Translations under genes and position numbers: made by a program | Notes under the pieces: generated by a model | The model's input: the letters and a program-made list of their open reading frames with translations, nothing else | Databases searched by the model: none | Told to the model about the DNA's origin: nothing | Shown here: in pieces, positions 30,001 to 41,082 of the stretch | Numbering within the stretch: the stretch's first letter is position 1 | Layout: each line of letters opens with the position of its first letter | DNA from: Nereocystis luetkeana | Lineage: Eukaryota; Sar; Phaeophyceae; Laminariales; Laminariaceae | Direction of reading: 5' to 3' | Assembly: GCA_031213475.1 (NCBI GenBank) | Contig: JARUPZ010000016.1 | Coordinates: forward strand, 4,531,491-4,595,490 | Length of the DNA: 64,000 nt

Positions 30001-31204
30001 GTGATGTAGAATATCGCTTATTGCGCTACTGCTGTACCTACCATCGTGTTCGCGAGGCAGAGCAGAGTTAGCCCACGCACAGAGAGAGTTGGAGAGAGCG
30101 CGAGCGAGAAGGCACGAGTGGGAGGCGGGTTCGCCCACAGATCGCTCCTTGCGCCCTTCGTCCCCGCGTGCGTGTCGTTGCCTCTACGAACTGCTGGTCA
30201 CGTGCATTCCATCCTCGCTTGTCCGTTCCGTTGTTTGTTCGTTCGTTTCCCTGGTTGTTTCCTGGTTTTGCTAGACGACGACGACTGACGAACATGTATT
30301 TTTTTTTGTCGCCACCTGGGACAACAGGTATTTTTCACCTACTCCATCAGCAATTATTAATTTATAGTATACCAGGTACCAGGTACCTGGTACCTGGTAC
30401 TGGATTATATCAGCGTACTGGTTGTCATACAAACCCATCATAAAACACTCTGATAGTTGATGTTATCCGTCGCTCCCACCCGTGGGGCACAGGGTAGTAG
30501 GCTCTCATCAGCAAACACAGTATTAATAGTAGTACAAGAAAGCACAAGACTCCCCTCCTCTATTCCCTCCTCTCTTGTTCCAAAACACGTTTCGATGGGT
30601 TTCGTTAGATAGTATGGCGCGTTTCTTAGACGTACGTAATATCGAATATACTGGCAACATATGCTGGCAGACTCTTATCAGTGGATAGCATATTTTAGAG
30701 TTCATCGGAGAGGATGTTTTGCACGCGGGTTCCGGTGACACTTTCGTCTCACTACACCTTCGAGCTGTTTCGCTACCATCAGCACGCACATGAGGTCGCA
30801 TCGCGTCGGGGCGCGAGGCCAGGCTGCGCCCCGCCTCTTTCCCGGCCCCGAGCTCACCCGCCCCGCCCGAATGTTTTTGCTTGTATCATACCTGGTATGT
30901 ATGAATGATGCCGTGTGTCATAAACTGGTATATGATAGCTTCTTGGTACCTGGTTCTCATCGGAATTCGACTTTGGCACACACGGGATCGCCATCGATGT
31001 GGGGAGCGATGCGGGGTTGTGTCGCTGCTATTAACAATAGGAGCTCGCCCACAGGATATTTATACAAGCATCTGTCTCCAACTTGTGTGCGATGGTGGTG
31101 TGTTGATCAAAGGAAAAACGGGAAATAAAATCAACTTGCGTGTCAAACGTTCATGTATATAATAGATAGTGGATACGAAAAGCTTACCAACATGCGACTA
31201 CTAC

Positions 31205-31875
31205 GTACTCGTACACGAGTCCGCCGAAATCGCACCCCACCCCACCAGCAACCGTACACGAGTCCGCCGAAATCACGCCCCACTGCACCAGCCACCGTTG
31301 ACCTGTCCGCAGCCATGCGGACACCGCCCCACTGGCTACCGTTGAGTTGCCTGCCACCCGGCCGGTCGGCGAGCGGTCGCCCCCACGAAACCGTCCTGCG
31401 CTTCGGCATACAGGTGTACTGTTCGCTACCGGTTAAACCTCCAACCTCCTCCTCCGGCCATACTACGACAAGCGTTGCTCGTTTGAGTACCCACCAGGTG
31501 TAGCATTAGTCCAGTGGTGTTATAGAAGCTGCTGTAGAAGACACCGAAAAATAGGAAGCACACGAGAGACAGCCGGAGCACAGCCGGTAGCCCAGCGAGC
31601 CGTCCACCTCCATCCAATTGGTGCGAACGGCCTCGGCGGCGGCTGTCCTGCTGCCTGGTGCTTTGTGGATGGGTGGATTCCGCGGGTGCTGTGCTCTCTG
31701 TCTGTGCTGATGAAACGAGAAAAAGCAGTGCACACGACAAATACACGGGTCCGCCGATCATACCCCACCCCGCACCACCAACCGTTGACCTGCCCGCTGC
31801 CAATCATGCCCCACCCTACTGGCCACCGTTGAACTACCTGCCACCCCGCCAGTCGCTGAGCGGGTGGCCCCTGCG
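31205..31875 (+). repeat. Direct repeat pair, family D
   Basis: Units 31205-31385 and 31740-31875 share ACACGAGTCCGCCGA-like starts, CCACCGTTGACCTG, and TTGC/CTACCTGCCACCC ends. Each copy also contains a shorter internal duplication. Confidence 0.6.
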
Positions 31876-33534
31876 TGTGGGTGGTGAGACTGGGTGGGCG
31901 ACCACTACTACTGCTGCTGGTCTGCTGCTTTCTTGGGCGACTATTAGTACTGCTTATCTGATTGCTTGAAAACCCGGATTTTTGTTGTTTGTGCTGTTGC
32001 CGTTGTTGTTTGAAATTGAAATAGCGGTCGGACGACGGACGACGGACAGAATTCTACATTTGTTCCTATCGTATTCATAGTACAAATGTATGTTACAGCA
32101 ATTTCGGAAGAGTACCCTACACCCCATTTTTTTTAGGCTGCGGGTGAACTTGAAAACTGGCGTTCGCTCGTAGTGGAATTCGAGCTCACAATTCTTGGCG
32201 TTCAGACGGGTCCCCAAGGAAAATACTCTGTAGCGTAGTGTTCTGTTGATACTGTACTCAAGTATTAATAACTTGAACTGACTGGTGCCTGTCGAAGATT
32301 GATGATTTCGATTTACAAAATACTATGGAAGAAGAGGCCCTTGATCCTACATGAAGATACCAGCCATACATGCGAAACCGAACAACACAAGGCCCATAAC
32401 ATGGTGCCCCCGCCATGGTGCTCCAGTTCGAAGGGTGGCGCCAGGTTGTGCGACGCACCGCATGCAACGGGCTCCGACCGTGGCAGTACGGACCGCCGTG
32501 CGCTCACAAAGGAGCCTTCGCTCCTTTCAGCTTTGCATGGATGCGAACCCGCATGGTTTATACCTACGACCTACTGTACAACTCGTACGTGCTTGCACGC
32601 TACCGGTAGTTTTTTTGTTGCTTTACAGTTTTGATAGGAAGCACTCATCATCATGTACAACATTACGGCAACAGCAGAGAAGCACGCTGCCACATACCTG
32701 ATCCCGCTCGCGAGAGACGGAGAGAGAGATAACTCGGAGCCCTCGTGGCTCTCGCGACGGCAGATATGATGCCTCTAGGTAGACGAAGAGAGAGAGAGAC
32801 ACCCACAGAGAGGGAGAGAGAGGGACTGAAATTTCTGTAGAACGCACCCATTCTCAGAAGAAATCCGGCCTGGAAGAGATTTTTTGTTTGTTATTATTAA
32901 TATTAATAGTTGTCCTGTACAGTATCGTATCGCTGAGGGACTGGCGGCAGAACTTCAAAATGCAGGTTGGTAGAGCTGAGCTGTGTTTCGGATGACTATG
33001 CGGCTGTGTATATGAAAGTCGCCAGCTACAGGTTGTGTAGTTAAGTTGGTTGAAGCAGTGCCGACTATCGGACCTTTTGGGTATCCTTGTTTATGGAAGG
33101 CTTCGTTCGCTCAGATAAAGGGGAGAGAGCTGAAAGGTCTTTACTGCGATTGGCTGGCGTCGCAAGCCATCTCAATAACTATCCGGGAAGCTCAGCTAAC
33201 ACCTAACCTGCCGACTCACGGCCCTATGTACCGGTTGGGGCCTGAGAGCCAAATTCTATACGTATGTCAGATAAAAATATCTACAAGGTAATTGATTAGC
33301 TGGTGTTTTTTTGGCGACATATCCGTATTTTAGCTGGAGTTGGTACGTATTGCAGTTTAGGGAAGGGACGGCTAAATAGCGATGTATGTAAGTGGATGTT
33401 GAAATAGCATAGAAGCCAGGGATTTTGGGGATTTGAATCAGCTGCCGTGACACTGCCCAGTATCTACGTAACGTCTCTGGGACTGTTTACTGCTGGTGGA
33501 TTTACTGCCACTGCTTTTGTTCTTGTTTTTCTGG

Positions 33535-33735
33535 TTTTGCTTGTGTTGTTGTGTTCTCGTACCCGGTACGCTGGCATTTCACTTGCTTGATACTTTAATG
33601 TGTGTTAATTTTTTAGTTTAGTCTTCCTCTGTGTCACAGTCTGTGACCAAAGAATCAGTATCTCTAGGATAAGGAATCAGGACGGACACTGGGTGTACTG
33701 ATGAAGCTGGGTAGAAAGGACGATGTACTGTGAAG

Positions 33736-33738
<3 letters not shown>
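33535..33738 (-). repeat. Family C repeat, copy 2, ending in (AAC)n
   Basis: Inverted copy of 17659-17868. One end runs straight into a perfect (AAC) array of about 15 units (33736-33782), which could be the 3' tail of a retroposed element. Confidence 0.7.
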
Positions 33739-33781
<43 letters not shown>

Positions 33782-36406
33782 CTGATGTGCCAGTCCATGC
33801 GCAGCTCTCATGCATACGTCCAGCTTTAAGTATTTACCATATCATTTTTCTAGAAGGGGGTATTTGGCATGTACAGTACCGGGGAGGGGGGAGGAGTGCC
33901 CGCTATGTGGTCTGAGGTGCGAAAGGGTAGGGAAAATATTCTAGACTAGATGGGATGGAAAGAAAAGAAGAATAAAGACAACTGGTAATCGTACTTGTAC
34001 TTTCTACTCGTACACTTGTACTGCTTCAGGTTGCTGGATAATGCGCCTGCCTGTACATCTGTACGTTGCGTATGCCAAACACAATGAAACCGGCTGCCGG
34101 GGGTGTTGTCACGAGCTGCTGCTGCTGCTGCTGTACATACCGTACGACACACACGCACAGCAGGCGGTCGCTATGTGGGAACTCGCGTGGCAGGGTGTTT
34201 GCAACTGTCGTAAAGTTTGTATGTGTTGGTGCATCCCGGTCGGTGGTAACTGTCGTCAACTTTTTATCTCTTGGTGCATCGCGCTCGATTGATCGGTCGG
34301 TCGGTCGGCCGACCGGTCGGTCGCCTCAAGCCATCTCGAAATGGGTCCCTACTTTCATTTTTGTTGTTGGCGCCGTGTCAATTAGGAACTCGCGTTCCGT
34401 GTTGGACCCTTACGGACTGACTGCACCCCCGCTGTGGGTACAAAACACTTGAAATTAGAGTCACATTGAGGGTTCTGGACAGACAGTGCAGTTCTAAGGA
34501 TTAGGTGCATCTCTGTCGCACGAGTGCTCGCTACAACAACAGCAGCGGTGCGTACGGAACGACGTCCGGCACACCAAAAGCACCACAACGTGCCACAAGA
34601 TGCGAGGAACGGTTTGCATCACGGCACGCACGCACGCACGCACGCACTCACTCACTCACGCACGCGAAGAGTCGGAACGAAGGTCGGAATGAGTGCTCGC
34701 ATTCGCGCCGGTACGGCAGGCAGTACCTGGTGATTCGTGTTGAAAAAATTACAGAAATTGAAAATACAAAATTGCGATCATATTTTGATAATATAGGAAT
34801 TCCGAATTCACACAACTCTGCTATAGTGCTGCCGAGAATTTCATCGAAACTCGTCTTCGGAAGCTGCGTGTGGTACTTTATAATCGACGGGTGCTGAGGG
34901 GTATATCTGGCGAAGGATAAACCCTATTAATATTAATACCAGGTACCTGGTAGTAAATATCGTTGAGTGGGCACAGCAATGCGATCGTTTTTCAGCGCAT
35001 GTCTTCTCTTAACAGTGCTAAGGCTGTTTCTTACGCGGTTGAGTTTTTTTTTTGGGGCTTCAGATTTTGATCTGGTCGCATTTGTGGCTGTGAAGCCCGC
35101 AGATATAAACAGCCTTCCTAATATGAGCGGAAAAATCGGATTTGTTGTTGTGCGTGCAGAGATTCGAGCGAACGCCGAGACCAACTGCTGTTGTCGTGGT
35201 CTGTGATCAGATACCAGAACGCATCGGATACCAGGTACGTCGTACCAGATTTTCAGATATTATCGAAGTATCACACACAGCTTGCAGAGATGAATTTCGA
35301 CGAAATCCTCGATCTCACAACTGCTGTTGTTTTTCTTCTCTATATTTGTGCCTGGTACGTACCGTGGGTAATACATGAATATATTTGTACCCGGTATACC
35401 AGGGGTGTCCAGATGTCATATTAGATATCTGTACGTACCAGATAATCGGATATCAGATACCAGTACCTGGTGTCAAATGGTGCAGTGTTCTTAGATACCA
35501 ACATACCAGGTACTAGGTATGCACCAACTACCAACTATCATCACCGTTGCCGCCATCCGTTGCCATGGAATACCAGCACGCCAGCCCCCAGCGGCTTTAT
35601 CGAAGGGAAGGGAAGGGAAGGGAAGGATCTGGAGTGACCGATATTTGTTTATATATATATTTTTTTCAATGTACCAGGTATGTTGCATCGTACTTGCTGT
35701 GCCGCCTGTTGACGAGAACTTGATGGGCATCCGTTGTGCGCAACACAGACACCGATTCTGCTCTCTTTAGCACTATTAATAGTGTTACCGGCGATACTGC
35801 TCGCACTACGCACCTACTCATTGATTGTACGAGTACCAGGTATTCATCCCGATAGTTTTTTCAGGCAGTCGGGACTGGTGTTTGGGTGTGGGTTTGGATT
35901 TGAAGTCACGTAGGCTCCAACCTTATTCGTTGTAGAAGCTGGGCCTAGTCTTTAATTTCCCTCCTATTTACTGGCAGTATTACATTAATTCAAGTTATCT
36001 TCGATAATAGTAATATTTGTCATATTCTTAATGAATCAATACTTGACATTCCATGTTGGTACGTATATACCTGGTATTTTTTTGTGTGTCAAAACCTCGG
36101 GGTAATTCTTCTCTGCGCATGTTTTTTTTTTTATGCCGCGCAATGCATACTTCTTATCTGCCGCGCAACGTGAACGAAGCGCCGTCTGCTGTATCAAGCT
36201 CGGAATTTTCCAACTTTTTTTTTAACGCATTTTTTTTTCGTCTGCTCCGCGCCAGTATCCTTTTTTGGGGGACAACCACACATTTTTGATGAAGCAACTT
36301 TGGTACCATTTTTAGTACACAAATTATTCAGGTAGTGCTATTAAATACCTACTGTACGAATAATAAGAGTAGTGCGAGTAAAAATTATTGACTGCTGTGC
36401 CGCAGC

Positions 36407-38507
36407 TACTGCTAACCCTCGCCCCCCCGATCACCCTCCCACCGCTGTCCGCTGCCGCTGACCGCCAACCCCGTCCCCCACAGTCCGGTGACGGCGACAG
36501 CGCCAGGGGTACGGGTTCGTCGTCGCCGAGACACATTTCGGCTGCCGCCACGGTCGTAACCGACGAGAGGAGCGGTGAGACCACCGCCGCCACCACCGTC
36601 AACGCCGCCGCCGCTACCGCGACCGAAACGGTGGGTGGTCGAGCCGTGGGCATGAGCGCTGAAAGTGACGGCGGCAGCGGCAGCGGCAGCGGCAGTGGTG
36701 GCATAGGTGGCAAAGGCGGCAGCGGTCGAGCGAAGGAAACGAACACGATGACGACCAAGCCGCGTGGACCGCCTTCATCGCTGCTGTTGTCGCTAGCGGC
36801 GTCGTCTTCGTCGTCGTCGCCACGCACCCCCTCCGCCCCGCGCCCCTCGGGGGCCTCCTCCTTCCTCGCGCTGTCGGCCGCGGCCGCGCGCGCCAGCTCT
36901 TCCCCTCCTTCGTTGTCTCTGCCGTCTTCGCCGTCTTCCTCTTCCTCTTGTTGTTCCTCGTCGTCGTCGTCGTCGTCGTCATCGTCGTCGTCGCCGATTC
37001 CGTCGTCTCCCAATCTGCCACCGCTGTCTTCTTGTTCCTTGTCACCCCTCTCCTCGTCTCTCCCCCCTCCATCGGCTGGCACTATCCGGGGGGGGCTGTC
37101 GGTAGCGGCGGCGGCGGTAGCGGTGGCTGAGGGCAAGGAGGACCACCCCGGTGGCTTCCCCGAGGAAAAAAACACGGGAAGCGGGATCGCCACCTTGATG
37201 GATACCGAAATCGGGATCGCCACCGCTGCCGCAGCCGATACCGCCGTCACCGCAGCCGCCGTAGCCGCCGCCGCCGCCGCCGCTGCCGCCGCGCACACCG
37301 CCGCGTACCCCCAAACCGAACGTAAGAACGGTAGCGACGAGGGAAAAGAGGAAAGCAGTAGCGGTAGCCGTAGCGGTGGCGGCAGCGGCAGCATTAGCGG
37401 TGGCGGCAGCGGCAGCATTAGCGTTGGCGGTAGCAGCGGCGGAAGGGGGGACGCGAAGGAGGCCGAGGAACAGCAACCCAGGTGGTCGAGCCCTTCGTTC
37501 TCCTGGCGGCGCGGCCTCGCGACGGCGGTGGGCCGCAAGCCGCCCGGCGGCAGCCTCCCCTCCTCTGCTGCGGCTACCGCCACCGCGGCTACGGCTATCG
37601 CGGCAACGGTAACCGCGGACGGAGAAGAGAAACAAGCGGTGGGTACGGAGGAGGGGGAGACACCGGCGGCAAACGAGGTGGCACCTGCAGCGGAGGTGGG
37701 GGCGGTAACGGTGGGTGCGGTGGTGGCGGCGGGGGGTATTGCTGCGGCGGCCGCCAGCATTTTCCGTGTACAAGAACAAGAGGGACGAGAAAGGAGGGGA
37801 GGAGAAGGAGGAGAGGGAGCAGAAGGAGGGCCAGCGGAAGCGGAAGAAGCGGCAGCAGTGGTAGCCACAGGAGCAGCAGCAGGATCAGTAGGAACAGGAG
37901 CTGCTGCTTCAGCAACAGCAGCAGAAGCAGCAGGAGCAGGAGAAGAAAGAGAAACCGAGAGAGAAAGAGGAGGGTGGTTGGTTGGAGCCCCTTATGGGGC
38001 GGGCGTAGCGGCGGCGGTGCCAGCAGCGGCAGCGGCAGCATCGTCGTCCGCATCGTCGTCGGATTCAGACACCGCCGCCGCTCTAACGTCTCCGCCCTCA
38101 CCCATAGCAGAGGAAGCAGCGCGAGGGGATGCGGGAGGACCGGGACCGAGGGGCGCGGGTACGGGCGCAGCGCGAGGCAACGATACCCACGAAGCGGCCA
38201 TCGCCGCGACAGCCGCTGCGGCAGCGGCGACGGCGTCGGCCTCGGAGCAGGTGGCCCGCTGGGGGCTACCCACCTTCCGCCCCGCCTTTTCGGCGTACGA
38301 TGCGGGGATATCGGGCGATGTTCGCGGGGGTGTTGGTGGTGGTGACGGTGGTGGTGGTGGTGGTGGTGGTGGTGGGGGCGGCGGCGGTGGCGGCGGCGGC
38401 GATTACAGGAGGGGTAGCCAAGGCGCCGGCGGGAGCGTTGGGTGGGCGGACGCGAGCTGGCGGAGTTCGTTGTTCGACGGAGATTCCACGCCGGACCGCA
38501 ACGCTCG
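36407..38507 (+). CDS. Low-complexity open region, candidate exon of unknown gene
   Basis: An uninterrupted plus-strand frame lies between an acceptor (GTGCCGCAG, ending 36406) and a strong donor (GTGAGT at 38508). It is almost entirely Ala, Ser, Gly and Glu rich: a Ser run (30 or more) near residue 190, poly-Ala near 290, and a Gly run near 665. The end (WADASWRSSLFDGDSTPDRN) is more complex. The minus strand is also open for long stretches, with an acidic run, so the coding strand is uncertain. It could be a 5' exon of the F-box gene downstream, but its one-base end phase does not match the F-box exon as I bound it. Confidence 0.35.
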
Positions 38508-38586
38508 TGAGTTGCGATTTTTTGTTTTGTTTTGGGTCGTTGGTGTGGGCGGTGTTGGCGGTGTTGTTGTGTTGGTGATGGTGTTG

Positions 38587-38695
38587 TATTACGGGGGACC
38601 CTAGTTAATAGGACCAAATATTGTTGGCAAAAATAGCGAAATATATAGGTTTTTGTGTGTACCGTAGGTCCTATTTAATATGGTCCCCCGTAATA
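38587..38695. mobile_element. TA-flanked MITE, GGGGGACC family
   Basis: Inverted ends TTACGGGGGACC / GGTCCCCCGTAA are flanked by TA on both sides. The AT-rich core contains AAATATATAGG. Confidence 0.75.
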
Positions 38696-39026
38696 GTAGT
38701 TGGTGCTCGTGCTGGTGTTGCTGTTCTTGTTGTTGCTGTTAATGCTGGTGCTGTTGATGTTGCTTTTTAATTTGTTGCCATTGTCGTCGTGGTCGTGACG
38801 GTTCGTGAACAATGACTGGATGGGGAAAAAAAAAAAAAAATGTCTCCGTCTGACTCCGTGTCTGGAGAACCAAAAAAAACGAAGCAGAACATGACAAGAG
38901 GTTGGGCGCGTTCCGTGCGTGCGTACCCCCCGACGCCTCGCCTGCTCGCAGGAGAACACCCCGCCGCTCCCCCCTACCCCCTCTCAACCCTGTCAATCCC
39001 CCCTCCCCCCCTTGCAGACACCAGCA

Positions 39027-39120
39027 CCTCCTCCGTCCCGGGGTTGTAGGGATGCGAGGGTCTATGGTCATACGACTACGGCCACGCATGAGATCCAGTA
39101 CATCTCTCCTATCGAGTACC
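39027..39120 (+). repeat. Family A 3' fragment
   Basis: CTCCGTCCCGGGGTTGTAGG to a double GAGTAC terminus plus C tract; the 5' half is absent. Confidence 0.65.
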
Positions 39121-39137
39121 CCCCTCCCCCCCCCTTG

Positions 39138-39200
39138 GTCCGTCTCGAAGGGGATGCGTGGTCAATGGTCAAATGACTAAGGCAAGCAACAAATGAGTAC
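39138..39200 (+). mobile_element. 5'-truncated LINE 3' end
   Basis: CCGTCTCGAAGGGGATGCGT to AACAAATGAGTAC plus a C tract, immediately behind the family A fragment. Confidence 0.7.
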
Positions 39201-39236
39201 CCCCCCCCCCCCCTCCCCCCCCCCGGCCGCCACTTT

Positions 39237-39716
39237 TCCGCTCCCCGTACACGTCTTTCTATCAGCGTGGAGAGGAGGCTTTGGGCGGTCCGCCTCGTGG
39301 CGAGCGAGAATGAACCACCCCCTGGCATGGGACGCCGTAATGATTCCGCCTGGAAGCCCGGACCCTCCGGCCGCCGGCGTCGGGGCCGCCGTCAGCTCCG
39401 CCTCCGCCTCTAGAAACCCCAGGGGGCCCACCATTAACGCCGCCGGCGCCGCCGCCATCGCAGAGGTCGCGAGATCGCGGGGCTTTACGATCGGGAGAGG
39501 AGCGGGAGGAGGCGGTGGGGGGGAGGGAGGGGGGGTAGGGGGGTCAGGGTCGAGGTTTTCGCGCGGGCGGGATAGGGATCGGGAGAGGAGCCAGCCGAGG
39601 TCGCCGGGGTCTTCGAGAGCTTCGAGTATGTCGCGGCCTAGACTCGTTGGGGGCGCGCGGGAGGAGGAGGCGGAGGAGATTCCGCCGGGCGAGGCTTGCT
39701 TTGAGGTTGGTTTGGG
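39237..39716. other. Exon-like island of uncertain strand
   Basis: A G/C-rich island bounded by retroelement 3' ends, open on both strands. Plus strand: acceptor TCTTTCTATCAG at 39262-39273, then Arg/Gly/Glu-rich sequence including MNHPLAWDAVMIPPGSPD. Minus strand: LGRDILEALEDPGDLGWLL and MAAAPAALMVGPLGFLEAEA. Neither reading matches a family I know. Confidence 0.3.
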
Positions 39717-39756
39717 GTAGGCAGGGTTAAAGCGCAGGCGGGGGGGGCGGGGGGGC

Positions 39757-40285
39757 GGTGTACTCGATAAGAGAGGTGTACTCGATCTCATGCATGGCTG
39801 TAGTCGTATGACCATAGACCCTCGCATCCCTACAGGCCGGGACGGAGCTTGTCGGGTTTTCACCGACCAGGCAGACATTGCTTGCACCAAGCGCGAAGCG
39901 GGGGGGGGGTGTCCGGCGAGTCGCATGAAGAAGGGTAAGCTGTATCCTACTAAGAACCGCTTTTGAGGCGGACTTGCATATGGAGGACAGTTTCAATGAG
40001 TTAATTTAATTTTCGGTGTAGGCATTTCCAGAGACAGCAATGGGAGTACTATGTAACTGCCTCTTGGGTGCCTTACCAGAATCACTACGTGATACGACCA
40101 TCCCCACTTGTACGGAGCAGAGGTTGTTCACCTCGCACACATGATCTAACTCGACAACCAGCTGTGACCGACCGCCAAAATAATTAAAAAAAATGCGTTT
40201 TGTCCTGGTTGTTTAGCTCGAGTAGTGAGCGGCATGTTTTACAGTGTCGTTGCCAACCGACGCCAACCCAACCTATGTATAATAG
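39757..40285 (-). repeat. SINE-like family A, full length
   Basis: GTACTCGATAAGAGAGGTGT at one end, AACCCAACCTATGTATAATA at the other. A G tract at 39900-39909 replaces part of the conserved GCGCTTCGCGC block. Confidence 0.75.
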
Positions 40286-40580
40286 GGGGAGGGGGGGGGG
40301 GTGACGGGGGAGGAACGGAAAGGGTGGGAGTGGGCAGGGGGGGGGGCGGGAGGGGAGGGGGAGGGGGGTCAGGCGGGCGCTTTCGGTAAGCAGCATACCT
40401 GATACAGCGTTGCGGCCGGCTTTTGTTGCGGTGCCGTGCTGCCATTGGTGCTGCTTCTGCCGCCGCCGCCGCATGGAAGCGGTTCCTTTCCTTCCAAAAT
40501 GGTCGAAGGGCGGAGTGCGTAAAAGAAGGACGATGGGTCAGAGAAAGCAGCGGCAAAGGGGGAAGCGCCGGGGGGGAGGG

Positions 40581-40643
40581 CGTACTCATTTTGTTTGCTT
40601 GCCTTAGTCATTCGATGGTTGGCCACGCATCCCTTTCGAGACG
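40581..40643 (-). mobile_element. 5'-truncated LINE 3' end
   Basis: CGTACTCATTTTGTTTGCTT to CCACGCATCCCTTTCGAGAC, the inverse of the usual block, with G tracts on both sides. Confidence 0.65.
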
Positions 40644-41082
40644 GGGGGGGGGGTATACTCGGGGGTTCTGCCGGGCGTTGTGTGCGTTGCCGGAAGGCTG
40701 TGAGAGCGGGCGGGGGCTCGGCTCTTGCGACTGTTGTTCGCGGCGTTCGCTTGCGGGCAATAGAGGAAAGGAGGGGAGCAGCGAGGGAAGATGCTATCAA
40801 GGGAGAGTCAAGGGGTTCAGCTTGCCTGTTTTTTTTTATCATCGTGCGAACGGTCGCGGAGGGAAGGGAGCGAGTTTGTCCCGCCCGCGTTTCCTCGGAG
40901 CTCTGTGCTGCAGTGTGTCGTGTAGTGTAGCTTAGCCCGCCTCCCGCGCAATCTCGTTTTTCCCAGTCTGATATCTTCCCCTTCAACGCGTACCCTCCTC
41001 ACCCCCCCACTCCATTCTCCCCTCTCCCCTCCCCCCCCTGTCCCCTCGCCCCCCCCCCCCCCCCCCCCCCCCCCCCCGCGCG

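Larger units (their letters stand above)
30360..36380. other. AT-richer intergenic DNA with dispersed palindromes
   Basis: No protein is recognised. Recurrent words are ACCAGGTACCTGGT (near 30370-30400 and 34940) and TATTAATAG (30521, 32261, 34928, 35773). Imperfect direct repeats occur at 31205-31385 and 31740-31875 (CGTTGACCTG, GCCCCAC, CTGGC/TACCGTTGA). An (AAC)n array and a family C repeat are listed separately. Confidence 0.6.

Noticed and set aside
36324..37868. 514-codon minus-strand protein
   Set aside because: Not called as a gene. The open frame mirrors a low-complexity plus-strand frame that has better splice boundaries. Kept as an uncertainty in the findings.
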